This document shows positions 10,501-20,720 of a stretch of DNA of 64,000 bases, in pieces. Position 1 is the stretch's first letter, and each line of letters opens with the position of its first letter. The notes under the pieces were generated by a model. That model searched no databases. It was not told the DNA's origin and saw nothing but the letters and a program-made list of their open reading frames with translations. Location of the stretch: the NCBI RefSeq assembly GCF_963576545.1, contig NC_083645.1:620001-684000 (forward strand). The letters are read 5' to 3'. This DNA comes from Limanda limanda. Lineage: Eukaryota > Chordata > Actinopteri > Pleuronectiformes > Pleuronectidae. The position numbers and the translations under genes are program-made.

Positions 10501-13316
10501 GCCCGTTTTGTGCGTACGCAACGGTTATAAATGAGGCCCCAGGGCTGTGAGCACAGGTCCCACTAGAGGTCTTCAGGCCCTTATGCCATCCTCATGGAGT
10601 CCGTTTCTGACAGTTTAGTCAGAAACATGCATCGCTGTAGCCTGCTGGAGGTCATATCCTTTTTGGAGGTTGTCTCGATTTTGCTTCTACATTGCAACTA
10701 ATGTCACTTTTATTAGCACCAAAGCAGATGAAACTGATTATTATCACTTGTGCTTCTTAAATGGACAGATTGAAGTGAATCCGACTTGGTGTTATACTGT
10801 GATGATTAAGTGTTCTTGTTATTTTTTCGAGCAGTCTAGTGTTGCTAACGTAGAAGCCTAGAGAAGTGTAAATTGTGGGTATACCTGTCAAAAAATATAA
10901 AAAACTCAAGCATCATCGAAGGTTTGCTGGTTTTCAGATCCAAACTGTCCTACCCTAGCTGATTTAGTTATATTACACTTCAACTTGGACGTCTAGAACG
11001 GAACCAGGGTAGCGAGTAGTGCTCAATGTCACGGAGGGACTGCACAGTCGCAACGTCACGTGCGACAATAACTTCACCTCCTGTGAACTCACGCGGCAGC
11101 TCCTGGAGAGGAAGATCACTGTGGTCGACACGGTTCGGAAGAACAAGCCCGAGCTCCCGACCAAGCTGCTCACGGTCAAGGCAAAAGAGGTGTTCTCATC
11201 CAAGTTTGGACTACAACCACAACAGAGGAGGCGTGGACAACCTATACAAGGTGATCAGAACCTACAGCTGCCGCGGTTTTGAAGTCTGTGAAAGCCGCCG
11301 CCGCACGGAGAGCTCTTGACCACGACGACGATGCTCGGGGCGAGTAAGAGGTGTCAGGTATGCCCCAGGAAAAAGGACTGTAAAACTCACACCGTGTGCG
11401 TGGATGTAACAAACACATCTGCATGGGCTGCTCACTTGTCTATTGCCCTATGTGTGCTTGCTAATATGTGGTGGGCTATGTGAGGGGGCCAACAGCCGGG
11501 GGAATCACGGCCAAAAGCCGGGGGAATCACGGCCAACAGCCGGGGGAAGCAGGGACAACACAAGGGTTAATTAATTGACAGATTATTTTTCATTTTGTAC
11601 AGGCGTATTTACACCTCGAATTCTAGTTCAACTACTACATCTAAAACTTTAGTGTTACCCACTAAGCTACGCCTCAATTAAGTGATGCTTGGATTGAAAC
11701 GTGAATTGTTTTTATTGGCTCATCGGTCAAGCCTACATTTCAACTGTTGTCAGCAATTAAATTGTTTCACATTTGTAGCTGATCTTGCACAATGCACACA
11801 CAATTTCAATGTAATCCAGCACATAGAAAATTATGAACTATGTATACTTAACATTTGAGAGTTCTCTTTTTAAGACTGTACATGAACAACACGGTACGTT
11901 TCATCCGTATGTGTAATATCTATAAAGTTTGTTTTTGTATAGCTTGGTTTTTGCAGTGTGAGTTTGATTTTTTTTAAACCGTAAAAAAAAAACTAAGACA
12001 TGAATCCCTCAAGAAACTATGGCTCATATCCTTTAACTTAAATACTGTATGCTATGAGCCAAAATATCATCCTTAACAATAAAATAGCTGCTAAGAGCAG
12101 AGGTGACATGTAACCTACTCTTAGATTTCACTTTTTGCACCAATTTATACTGCTTGTTTTGGCTAGACTAAGATTAAGATTAAGATACAGACTGGCGTAT
12201 AATAAATGTACAATCATCCCAAAAGTAAACTTAAAGTTCAAGCTCCAAACCCTTTCTAATTCTCATCTTAAGCCTAATGTTTGTCTATATATGTATACAT
12301 ATAGTAGTAGTATCAAAATAATAATTGGCCCTCAGTAGCCTGTTAAAGCAAAAATTATATAAATGGTTTTGAATACTGAAGCATATGCTACAAACAAATA
12401 AGATAATACCTTTTTTATTTTGTTTGTTTGTTTGTAGCAGTTCCTCTGAACAGGGTGTGTTATCAGAGACTGAGCTTACTAACTTTGGGGTGACTCCAAT
12501 TTAGACCTTTTTCTTTTTGTGTAACCTGGGTAAAAAGCAACCACCACATCAATATAACTAATGTTGCTATAAATGTTACAGAAAAGAAAGGCTCAAAAGA
12601 TTGGAAGTGAATATTTTTAAATACCCAGGTGTCATTTTAGATTCTAAACTAAAGTTTTATTGACAATCAGAACAAACCTGAATTGTTTTCGTTTGATAAG
12701 GCCATGCATACTGTCGTGGCTTCTCAAATCTAGGATTTTTCACTCCCAAACGTATAACTAATGCACCAGAGACCAACGAAATGTCACAATTGTCCAATTC
12801 TTAATTAATATATTTTTATTTTGACACTTAACGCTTCAGGAAGTTATCAGTGAGGCTATTTAAAAAATATATATTGGTAATAGCTCCAACCGTTAAAATG
12901 ATTGATTCCTGAGGTAAAGGTATTGTAATATTAGATGAGGTCTCCAAAGCTGCAATGCCACAATTTCATGCCCATCTAAGACCACGTGTCTCAGGACAAA
13001 ATAAACATCAGAGCTCCGTATATTCTTCTGACTCTTTAGTCCACAAATTGACAGCATGAGGTTATATCAGGTGAATTCCTGGTTGAGCTTCGACGCGTTT
13101 AACCTTAACATGCTTCACGTACAGTGTGTGACAATAGTTTATTCTATAGTTATGCTGCAAGTTATTTCTTCTCGCAGCCGACAGGTACACTGGCAACTTA
13201 CCTTCATCACGGTGAATCGATTTAATCAATGTAAACGACACCAAACAGACGAAAGCCAGCAGACATTTAAACCTCAGGTCCGAAAACCTCATCTCGTCTC
13301 TCACTGACAGTCCCAC
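1544..13316 (-). CDS. mgat4: MGAT4-family alpha-1,3-mannosyl-glycoprotein 4-beta-N-acetylglucosaminyltransferase (5' eight exons, partial)
   Basis: Golgi enzyme that adds a beta-1,4 GlcNAc branch to the alpha-1,3 mannose arm of N-glycans. Exons on the minus strand are 13316-13202, 8673-8494, 7586-7470, 7111-6978, 6595-6549, 5263-5150, 4886-4811 and 1658-1544. All have GT-AG borders and the phases join without a break: 898 nt, about 299 residues. Exon 1 encodes a short cytosolic tail and a hydrophobic signal anchor ([11 protein letters not shown]). Exon 2 is a stem rich in leucine and glutamate. Family motifs follow: [47 protein letters not shown] and [19 protein letters not shown], with LEDD as the metal/nucleotide-sugar acidic motif, then [11 protein letters not shown] second in-frame ATG eight codons downstream resembles the usual family start. 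Exons for the C-terminal part lie off the left edge. The motifs fit the 4A/4B/4D group rather than 4C; which paralogue is unresolved. Confidence 0.93.
1659..4310. other. Large MGAT4 intron, mostly unassigned sequence
   Basis: This 3.1-kb intron separates the YVQ and LEDD exons. It holds an (AAT)n microsatellite at about 2305-2333. A stretch at roughly 2500-4220 has several medium open frames on both strands that resemble nothing I recognise; it may be an old mobile element. No exon with matching phase was found in it. Confidence 0.4.
4318..4640 (+). repeat. Degraded fish interspersed repeat (RTE-like 3' region)
   Basis: The wording (GACCTTTGACAATCAAATTC, CAATCAGTTC, TTGAGTCCAA, CTTGAGATTTTGA, GAATGGGACAGA) matches a repeat I recall as very common in teleost introns, usually attributed to the 3' end of RTE/Rex3-type retroposons. 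It has no coding capacity here and lies in an MGAT4 intron. Family assignment is from memory. Confidence 0.45.
6868..6922. repeat. (AC)n-rich microsatellite
   Basis: Imperfect CA/ACACAG repeats lie just downstream, in the sense of the minus-strand gene, of the MGAT4 exon 7111-6978, inside the intron. Confidence 0.85.
8723..9414 (-). mobile_element. Tc1/mariner-type transposon relic, 3' half
   Basis: Starts with a Tc1-like end (CGAAAAAATAAAGGGATCAC). On the minus strand it encodes transposase pieces: [20 protein letters not shown], then a jump to [28 protein letters not shown] and [16 protein letters not shown], the last being the acidic C-terminal catalytic motif region. About 60 residues between ESRFL and RAIIRPYAG are missing, so the catalytic core is incomplete. 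The 5' part continues at 10541-10660, beyond an element inserted into it. Inactive; lies in MGAT4 intron 1. Confidence 0.85.
9415..10540. mobile_element. Non-autonomous 1.1-kb DNA element with 16-bp terminal inverted repeats (Harbinger-like)
   Basis: It begins GGGGCCTCATTTATAA and ends with the exact reverse complement TTATAAATGAGGCCCC. Subterminal GTGCGTACGC-type words recur near both ends. The flanks rejoin a Tc1 relic across it. The three bases beside each end (CTG left, CAG right) are compatible with a damaged 3-bp target duplication, as in PIF/Harbinger elements, but do not prove it. No transposase was recognised, so it is presumably moved in trans. Confidence 0.75.
10541..10660 (-). mobile_element. 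Tc1/mariner-type relic, displaced 5' piece
   Basis: GGGCTGTGAGCACAGG, CCTCATGGAGTC and CCTGCTGGAGGTCAT are words I recall from the same fish Tc1 family as 8723-9414, upstream of the transposase segment found there. Homology stops near 10660. The N-terminal DNA-binding half and the other terminal repeat are missing. Confidence 0.7.
11019..11570 (+). pseudogene. piggyBac-type transposase relic
   Basis: The plus strand reads [20 protein letters not shown], then [20 protein letters not shown] and EVFSSKFG, classic piggyBac (PGBD4-like) core motifs around a catalytic aspartate. An internal deletion leads to [19 protein letters not shown], and a frame change leads to the cysteine-rich C-terminal [16 protein letters not shown]. 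Only about a third of a normal 550-600 residue transposase remains. A GGGTTAA at 11564-11570 could be the 3' end with its TTAA target. No matching left end was found. It lies in MGAT4 intron 1. Confidence 0.82.
11489..11554. repeat. Three tandem 22-bp GC-rich units
   Basis: CCAACAGCCGGGGGAATCAC plus GG repeats three times with few changes, directly after the piggyBac cysteine-rich tail and before the GGGTTAA end. It probably belongs to that transposon's subterminal region. Confidence 0.8.
11571..13201. other. AT-rich remainder of MGAT4 intron 1
   Basis: No exon was found. At about 12590-12690 a plus-strand reading ([17 protein letters not shown]) resembles the thumb region of a LINE reverse transcriptase, as a very small relic. 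The rest is unassigned. Confidence 0.35.
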
Positions 13317-13927
13317 CGTTTTACTGCGGTGTTTTGTGAGCAGGTGATGTGCGCAGGTAGAGAGGAGGAGTCGTTAGAGGAAGGGAACGGCAGACTGACA
13401 ACAATTACGCTACCTCACACTAAACATACCTGTTCTTCAACTTTTTCACTCTTATTTAATTACGGATCATCTAACCCTAACCCTGCACCTTCATGTCTGA
13501 CATCAGCGATACCTGCTGGTTCAAGAAGAAAACTTCTGGCTGTCCCCTCGCATGTCACCATTAAACGCTGATTCGATGCCGTGAGCACTTTCGTTTTACA
13601 CTTGAAAACACGTAAAATGCTGGAGCACCTGCCCCTTTGCCCTGGATGCCCAAATGTGCCTGTTTTTTTATTTCTTTTTATTTCTTTTTTTTGTGAAATC
13701 ATGCCCATGATGCACATTTAACAATTAATAATAATTTATCTATAAATGCAATGACCTGACTGCTGTCAGTCACATGACATTTCACTTAAGCTCATCCCTT
13801 CGTGCCCTCTTCCCGTCTTGCGCAGCGTTGACCACGCGCGGACACAGCTGAGACAACGTGACGAAAAAACTTCAAGGCCGTAAACGGGATTTTCAGCAGA
13901 GTGCAAAATGATTTGGTGTATTTCTAC
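13317..13927. promoter_or_regulatory. Putative shared promoter between head-to-head genes
   Basis: About 0.6 kb separates the MGAT4 start codon (minus strand) from a candidate plus-strand first exon. The sequence is relatively CpG-containing (for example TCGCATG, TTGCGCAGCG, ACGCGCGGAC) compared with the AT-rich introns around it. No clear TATA box was seen. That it drives both genes is inference from orientation and spacing only. Confidence 0.4.
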
Positions 13928-13987
13928 ATGAACGCAGTCAACATGGTTGTGGTTTATATCGCTGTGTTCACTGCGCAGCCTGTACAA
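13928..13987 (+). CDS. Candidate signal-peptide exon, possibly exon 1 of the MMP-like locus
   Basis: ATG followed by 20 codons giving MNAVNMVVVYIAVFTAQPVQ, a plausible secretion signal, then a GTAACG donor. It lies head-to-head with MGAT4 and 2.7 kb upstream of the recognised metalloproteinase exons on the same strand. No pro-domain exon was found to connect them, so the link is a guess. Confidence 0.25.
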
Positions 13988-14187
13988 GTAACGTTACGAC
14001 ATCTGCCAACCACTGCGGCCAATGCCTGAGGAAAAGACGTATGCTGGCCGTTTTGTTTCTGTAGGTGTTTCATTTGTACTTCTGTCCACCGGTTTAAAGA
14101 AAGATACGGGGATTTTCAAGGTTTGCGGAGGGCTTATGTGTTGTTGCATGCTATGTGTCTGTGTGTATGTGTGTGTGCGCGCGTGTG

Positions 14188-14312
14188 CAGAGGTGTCAAG
14201 TAACGAAGTACAAACACTTCGTTACCTTACTTAAGTAGACATTTTGGGCATTTATACTTTACAGGAGTATTTATTTTTCAGACGGCAAATATCTGTACTT
14301 TCTACTCCTTAC
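14188..14312. repeat. Fish MITE-like repeat
   Basis: Contains AAGTAACGAAGTACAAACAC, TTACTTAAGTAGACATTTTG and TACTTTACAGGAGTATTTAT, wording I recall from an abundant short teleost repeat that often starts AAGTAACGAAGTAC. Non-coding; family not resolved. Confidence 0.4.
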
Positions 14313-14339
14313 AGGAGGGGGGGAGGGGGGGGGGGGGCG

Positions 14340-14525
14340 TTATGATCCTTCCGCAGGCATAGGCTCAAATAACTTTGAGAACCTGCTGCTTTTGCGGCTG
14401 AACAAAGCCTATTGGTAGTGATGTTGTACATACAGGATTGAGTCCAAAGGTCTCAAGGTCTCATCCAATAAAGGTTATTGATAACATTCCACTGAAGTTT
14501 GACTTTTTGCATTATTACAATTATT
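14340..14525 (+). repeat. Copy 1 of an inverted/direct repeat family
   Basis: Runs from TATGATCCTTCCGCAGGCAT to GCATTATTACAATTA and is found reversed, almost unchanged, at about 15855-16035. A truncated direct copy is at 14727-14842. All three lie beside a run of ten or more G (or C) residues; here the run is at about 14318-14338. Function and family unknown. Confidence 0.8.
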
Positions 14526-14710
14526 GGCAACTAGTTATCATGTCTTCCGCTCCATGAAATGCATGTTCATGCTCAGTAGTACACATATGGTACTTTAATG
14601 TATTTGCATTGTAATCAAATGTGATATATGGCATATATGCAGCTGAAACGGATAGTGCATCCCACATTTTTCAACATAACATTTTAATATAACATTATAG
14701 TCATAATGGC

Positions 14711-14842
14711 CTTTAGAAAAGGGGGGGGGGATGCCATGCTCGACCAGAGTCGAATCTGGCTGTACCGGTTATGATCCTTCAGCAGGCATAGACTCAAATA
14801 ACTTTGAGAACCTGCTGCCTTTGCGGCTGAACAAAGCCTATT
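14711..14842 (+). repeat. Copy 2 (truncated) of the poly-G-flanked repeat family
   Basis: A G-run, then ATGCCATGCTCGACCAGAGT, GGCTGTACCGGTTATGATCC and the shared core up to AAAGCCTATTG. The last third present in the other copies is missing. Direct orientation relative to copy 1. Confidence 0.75.
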
Positions 14843-15219
14843 GTCACCTCTGGTCAAAAGTGCTGGATTTAACACGGAAGTAGGCCGGGTTGTCTTGAAA
14901 CGGGCGGGGCTTTAACCAGTATGTTATTTTAAGCATGCAATTGATATGGGTTGATCAGAAATTGTTATATTTATTGCTGATTAGAAAACTATTACAGGAC
15001 AGCATCAGCATTGAGCTTCAGATCAATGATTTTGATCACAATAGCAAACAAACTATTTACAGAACAAGTTTTGCAACAATGAATACAACACATGCTGTTG
15101 CAATTATGAAGTGAAATGTAATAACAAGTGTTTTCATACTCAACATTACTTTCTTTTTTAACTTTGAAATTTTTTTATGATTTTTTTATTTTTATTTTTT
15201 TTAAATTTATTTCCACACC

Positions 15220-15224
15220 AGGTG

Positions 15225-15274
<50 letters not shown>

Positions 15275-15303
15275 TGTGTGAGTGTGTGTGTGAGTGTGTG
15301 TAT
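15220..15303. repeat. (TG)n microsatellite
   Basis: About 80 bp of TG repeats with a few T or A interruptions, followed by a short GAGA run. Confidence 0.95.
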
Positions 15304-15344
15304 GAGTGAGTAAGAGAGAGAGAGAGAGGGGGGCGGGGAGACTG

Positions 15345-15858
15345 TGTTCTACGGATCAAATAGTCCGATGCTGTTTGCTATTTCCCGGGGACAAGATTGA
15401 CAGGAGACGCGGGTCTCTCCTGCTTCGGATGAGGATAATTAAAACAAACACAGTATAATCACATTCATGTGAACAAGAGCGATGCAGGGAAAAATAAAAT
15501 AAAAATGAGACGCAACGCGAGTCGCTTTCTACCAGCACCACGTCTGAACGAACCCACGTTTAACAGAACTCTACTGGTTAATAAGTAAGTACAAACTGAA
15601 ATAAAAACAAAATTCAAGCTGAAGAAACCCTAAACGTTAACGGAAAAGACCCGCGAACCTGAGTCACTGAGAGCTGTTCTGTGAGTGAGTGAGCAGAGCG
15701 GTGCGTGAAGGGGAGGAGCGCTGTGACGCTGTGTGAGGATTTTCATTCAGTCCGAGCACAGATATTGACTCGTATTACTCGTATAATACTCGTGCTCGGC
15801 AAAAGTGCTTTATCCGTACCGGAAACTCGTTTCAGCCGAGTATCCGGCTCATCTCTAA
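15345..15858 (-). mobile_element. Possible hAT-type transposon end
   Basis: On the minus strand it starts AGAGATGAGCCGGATACTCG followed by CTGAAACGAG and GTACGG words, which I recall from ends of fish hAT elements. No transposase is readable and no second terminus or 8-bp duplication was found. Abuts repeat copy 3. Confidence 0.3.
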
Positions 15859-16098
15859 TTGTAATAATGCAAAAAGTCAAACTTCAGTGGAATGTTATCA
15901 ATAATCTTCATTGGAAGAGACCTTGAGACCTTTGGACTCAATCCTGTATGTACAACATCACTACCAATAGGCTTTGTTCAGCCGCAAAAGCAGCAGGTTC
16001 TCAAAGTTATTTGAGCCTATATGCCTGCGGAAGGATCATAACCGGTACAGCCTGATACGACTCTGGTCGAGCATGGCACCAAAACCCCCCCCCCCCCA
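15855..16098 (-). repeat. Copy 3 (inverted) of the poly-G-flanked repeat family
   Basis: Reverse complement of copy 1 over about 185 bp, extended by GGTACAGCCTGATACGACTC, TGGTCGAGCATGGCACC and a C-run at 16085-16098. Together with copy 1 it forms a roughly 1.7-kb inverted structure with a 1.3-kb centre. Confidence 0.8.
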
Positions 16099-16157
16099 CA
16101 CACAGGTGCTTAGGGTCTCGCGCTGCGCCCCGGGGCCAGCGTATTTATCCTTTACGG

Positions 16158-16395
16158 GCGGATGTGGCTGAGGGGTAGAGTGGGTGTCCTCCAACCTGAA
16201 GGTCGGCGGTCCGATCCCCAGTCTGAACCATCTGCATGCCGAAGTGTCCTTGGGCAAGATGCTGAGCCCTGAATAGCCCCCCATAGAATAACAAAGTGCT
16301 GCAAGTAGATGCACTGTATGAATGTGTGTGTGAATGGGTGAATGTGAAACTGTACCGTAAAGCGCTTTGAGTGGTCATCATCAGACTAGAAAAAC
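16158..16395 (+). mobile_element. tRNA-derived SINE, copy 1
   Basis: The head resembles a tRNA promoter: A-box-like TGGCTGAGGGGTAGAG and B-box-like GGTCCGATCCC. A conserved body follows (CATGCCGAAGTGTCCTTGGG, GTGTGTGAATGGGTGAATG, GCGCTTTGAGTGGTCATCAT). The tail stops at AGACTAGAAAAAC, shorter than in copy 2. Confidence 0.75.
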
Positions 16396-17496
16396 AAATG
16401 TACATTTTTAAGTCCCCAGATGCAACTGCAGAACCTTGGGGCGCTGTTTCGCCAAAAATAACTGAAGCCATGCCAATGAGTTGGTCATCTAGTCTGTTTG
16501 AGGCATAGAGATTGGATCGTTGTAGGATTTAAATTAATGAATAACACTGAGTCAAGCTTACTTTTAAGACACATGGATGTTTCTGTTCTGTGTTCTATAT
16601 GTGCCTTATTGAGTTTACTCTGATTCTGGTGTGCTGTGGTGTTCATATGAGGAGACAATGGCCTTGATGAACAGTCCACGCTGTTCCATGCCAGACCAAG
16701 AGGACTCATCCAAATCACTGGACAACAAAGAGAGGAGAACCAAGAGAAGGAGAAGGACTATTTCCATTTGGACACGCAAGTACATTAACTCGAGGTTCGA
16801 ACAAGAATACCCTCATTATCTTGACTTGATTATGATCTGCTAACCTGGTTCAAACATAAGTATTTTCCATTTTTAACAGTTAGCGTCTTTGCTTCAGCAT
16901 TTTCATTGTGATAATGTCTCTCACTCTCTCTGTCCTTTCATCACACATAAACACACACTCACATTTCAGGTTGCATTCGTATCCTTCCGCCTCTCATCTG
17001 TCCTAGCATAGAAGACAAGTCGCTCACTTGTCATCTATGCCTTAAGAGTATGGGCAGAACCGACAACTCTGGAGTTCCACGAGGTGAGTGTATCTTAACT
17101 AATGCTGTATTAATGAGATAAAGGATATGATGCATAAATGCATATCCTATACAAAGGCCTGCTAAAGAAATCCATGGCAGAACAACTAGCTGCTGATATT
17201 GACTATTTTTTTGATATTTATTTGCCTAAATCTACACATTTTCCATTCTGTTGCCCTTGGACCCTAGGTGAGGAGTCCACATGCAGCTGACCTGCAGGTA
17301 GATTTCCTCCATGGTTACCACGGTGATGGCCATCCCTTCGATGGGGCAGGTGGTGCAGTCGGCCATGCTTTTTCCCCATCAGACCCTACTCGGGCAGGAG
17401 GAGTTCATTTGGAAGCAGAAGAGGTGTGGGCCTTCAGACAACTAGGTAGAGTGGTGTGAAGAAAGCTTCTGTAGACTTCAACTGATATAAAATATG

Positions 17497-17905
17497 ATAA
17501 GATAAGATAAGATACAATTTTATTGATCAACACACCAGGAAAAGGCAGTTGTTAAAGCAGCAGGCAAGTCAGTATGAGGTAGACAGGAGAATAAGGGCCC
17601 CTCACAGTGTTGTGAACGGAGTGAGAGGTGTTGTTCATGATTGAATTCAGCCTTGCCAACATCCTCCTCTCAGCCATTTCCTTAGTGGAATCCAGCGGGC
17701 AGTCCAAGACCGAGCTGGCTCTCCTAGCTAGTTTGTTTAGTCTTTTTCTGTCTGTGTTGTGTCTGAAGACTGATGTATATACGGTAGATGGGAAGGGAAA
17801 AAGCACTGTTCCCTGTGGGGCTGCTGTGCTGAAAACTACTACATCCGACACACTGTCACAAAGCCTCACATACTGTGGTCTGTTGTTGATGTGTTTATGG
17901 TCCAT
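17497..17905 (-). mobile_element. LINE 3' fragment (L2/Rex1-like reverse transcriptase C-terminus)
   Basis: The minus strand reads PQGTVLFPF, VYTSVFRHNTD, then RLNKLARRASSVLDCPLDS and MLARLNSIMNN, the terminal part of a fish LINE reverse transcriptase with most of the RT core missing. It ends in a (ATAAG)n-type tail at 17497-17515. It lies in the MMP-like gene gap where the catalytic exon should be. Confidence 0.75.
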
Positions 17906-20003
17906 GCAGCCAGGTCGTAGTTCTCTCTAGCTCATTCCAATGTTTTCCTGAGCAGTGATGGCTGGATTGTCTTGAAAATGTTGCGTTCTTTTATCCCAAA
18001 TATGAGAAGAGCCGGTCTCAGTTTGGTTCCACAAGTATTTATTATGAAGCAATAAAAAGGTATGAAAAGCACAGCAAAGCAATGGGCACCCAACGTACAG
18101 CCCTGCACCTCTAGCAGCACTGGACAGCCACGAGTCACACCGCACGGACAGCGGTTGTAATATTTTATAACAGTAGGTATAATTTGATTGGTCAATAATG
18201 CACAGGCGTAGTTCCAGCCTCTTGGCACTGGAATCAGGAAGTGACGAGTCAGGCCCCTCCTCTGAAAGCCGCCGGGCAAAATCTTCACACCATGACAGTT
18301 CGATTTTGTGTTTCATAAACAAAACTTGACTCGGCTGACGCCTTGTGGGTTGGTGTTGTTGTTCAGTGGAGTATAGAATATTGTGTTCCTGCTCTATCGG
18401 CTGTATGTTCTGTTTGTGTAAACATGCGCATCTTCCAATCAAAACAACACTAATGAATTATGAAGTCATTGTGTTAGGCCATATATATGGCTCAAACTGC
18501 CCCTTCCCCCACCCCCAGACAGACAAACATATATTTAAAATCTTAACAAAAGCACTGGAGAAGTAAAAAAACATAACTCTCACAGTGTTTTTTTGTTTTT
18601 TATGGAACAGTAAAGACTAGATTTTCTTACGCCTTCCCAAAGGAGTTTCCTTACAGAATGAATCATGTGAGTAAAACCTCTTTGTAGCAGATTGCAATTT
18701 TGGGGATTTAGTTGTTGTTATCTGGAGCGAGTCACTCTGTCCAGACAGGAACCACCCTGTCAGCAAGACAAGGACAAAGAGATGTGCCTAATTAGTGTGC
18801 AAATGTCTGTTTGGTTTGAGGGACCGACATCTCACTTATTCATGATTGGGTGAGGGTGGGGCTTGAGTGGAGGTCAGGGTAAAAAAAAAGATTAAAAAAA
18901 TGGTTTTGTAGACTGTGCTTCAAACCAAGGTTTAGTGCGCACACACTAAAACAGAGACAAACTACAAGGGCACATACCTTCACCAAGGCTAACGCCCTAT
19001 GTCACAATGTCAAAGACAGCGGAAAAGAATCTTCTCTGTATCTGCTCCAAATCTTAATGGGTTTGCCCTTGGCCTGTACTTCACCCTTCCACCAAGTTTC
19101 AACAAAATTGGTTCAGTATTTTTGCTTAATCCTATCACGGAAAAACAAACTTCAACACCAGTTAAAATATTCAAAATATCCATATCTTAATGGATGTCTA
19201 GACTAGTTGTTTTGTTTGCCTGCTACCTCGGCAGGGTTATTTATGCACTGGTATGCTACATTACAGCATACCAGCACAGTGTTGCCACGCTGGTGTCTAT
19301 CATTATGTGAGATTCCACTGCTAATGTTCGCAGTCATGTAATAAAATCTCTGATGCTTCGACCGTGGCCCCCCACGTACAAGTGTGTGCATAAATCTGCT
19401 CTGCGCAGCAGCTCTCACTTTGGTGCCAAGCGCAGGATTTTAATTATGAAGTATCTCCAGCGAGTTGCCAGGACGTCACTGGGGCTGTCCTGACACGCTG
19501 CCTGTCCAGAAAGCTGTGTAAATGATTAATTATAAAGAGCCACCGTACAGTGATAAAAGGAGGGGCCGGCTCACATAGTAGAGAATGAGTGAAGCAACTC
19601 CTGAACATAATATTTCATGTCCACTCTGCAGATATTGTAAAAGCAAACACCGGTAGTCAATTCCACTTGGATGGTCACAATAATACTTCTTAGAGGATTT
19701 TTTGTGACTCTTTTTGCCATTAGATGTTGACATTGATCTGGGAATTTCATGTGTTTCAAATGTTTATCTGATCAATTTGATTCGTGTTCCTTTATATTGT
19801 AACTGATCTTAAAAAAACAGTTGTCATCAACATAGAAAATTAAAAAAATTTTTACTTAGAAAGACAACACGATTCAAAGACTTTTGGCTGTAGGAACCAA
19901 TGCAGGTGTTGATGCAATGTAAACAACAATGTTTCAGCAGCAGAACTTGACATCCTTTCCTGTCTCTACTCTAAACCTTGCCTGAATGTTCCAGAAATGT
20001 CCC

Positions 20004-20045
<42 letters not shown>

Positions 20046-20250
20046 GAAGCTTGTGACCCAGAAAATGTCCTGTTACATATTATGTTTACCTGTGTTGCAC
20101 ACTGTGAAAGAAAATACAAATTTATTTTCTGCTTTCACAGATATTAGAATGTGAGTTCTACCTTCTGGAGTTGATGGTGAACAGAAAAAGATTCGTATTG
20201 TTGCTCCTGAGTTTGTCTTGACCACTGATCACTGATGTAACTTCCTGTGT
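17906..20250. other. Unassigned intronic/intergenic stretch
   Basis: No exon was recognised. At 18960-19160 the wording (CACCAAGTTTCAACAAAATT GG...) resembles an old fish repeat. A (TTG)n microsatellite is at about 20004-20045. Open frames on both strands at 17927-18442 match nothing I know. Confidence 0.4.
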
Positions 20251-20513
20251 GGGCAGCTGTGGCTGAGGTGTAGAGTGGTCATTCTCCAGCCTGAATGTCG
20301 GCGGTTCGATCCCTAGTCTTCCCCATCTGCATGCCGAAGTGTCCTTGGGCAAGATGCTGAACTCCGAATGGCTCCTCGTAGAGCAACAAAGTGCTGCTAA
20401 TAGATGCACTGTATGAATGTGTGTGTGAATGGGTGAATGTAAAACTGTACTGTAAAGAGCTTTGAGTGGTCATCATCAGGCTAGAAAAGCGCTATATAAA
20501 TACAAATCATTTA
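20251..20513 (+). mobile_element. tRNA-derived SINE, copy 2 (most complete)
   Basis: A-box-like TGTGGCTGAGGTGTAGAG, a clear B box GGTTCGATCCC, the body shared with copy 1, and a full tail (CTAGAAAAGCGCTATATAAA then TACAAATCATTTACA). About 260 bp. Confidence 0.8.
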
Positions 20514-20720
20514 CAGTGCTCCTGGTGTTCTCCAGAGGCTCAAGGAATCTGTGAAGGAGGTAGATAACCCCATCGTCCACACCAAATATGTGAACTGTAA
20601 GGGGTCCAGCTCAGTGCTCACCAGTGGGCGTAGGTGCTTGAGTATAATCCTTTCTATGGTCTTCATCGGGTGAAAGGTCAAGTCTACTGGCCTGAAGTGG
20701 TTTAGCTCCTTAAGCTTGGA
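20514..20720 (-). mobile_element. LINE reverse-transcriptase fragment (L2-like)
   Basis: The minus strand reads LNHFRPVDLTFHPMKTIERI, then HLRPLVSTELDPLQFTY, which aligns with fish L2-like RT (NDYRPV..LTSH.MK..E). Truncated on both sides. It abuts SINE copy 2. Confidence 0.75.

Noticed and set aside
14340..14360. ATGATCCTTCCGCAGG matches the reverse complement of the 3' end of 18S rRNA
   Set aside because: Only about 16 bp match and the adjoining sequence is not rRNA; probably coincidence, so no rRNA gene is called.
16970..17083. Reading 16970-17083 in the single open frame (CIRILPPLICPSIEDKSL...) as a novel exon
   Set aside because: The 3' part matches MMP in another frame (SLVIYALRVWAEPTTLEFHE), and the flanking exons are MMP; a frameshifted MMP exon explains it better.
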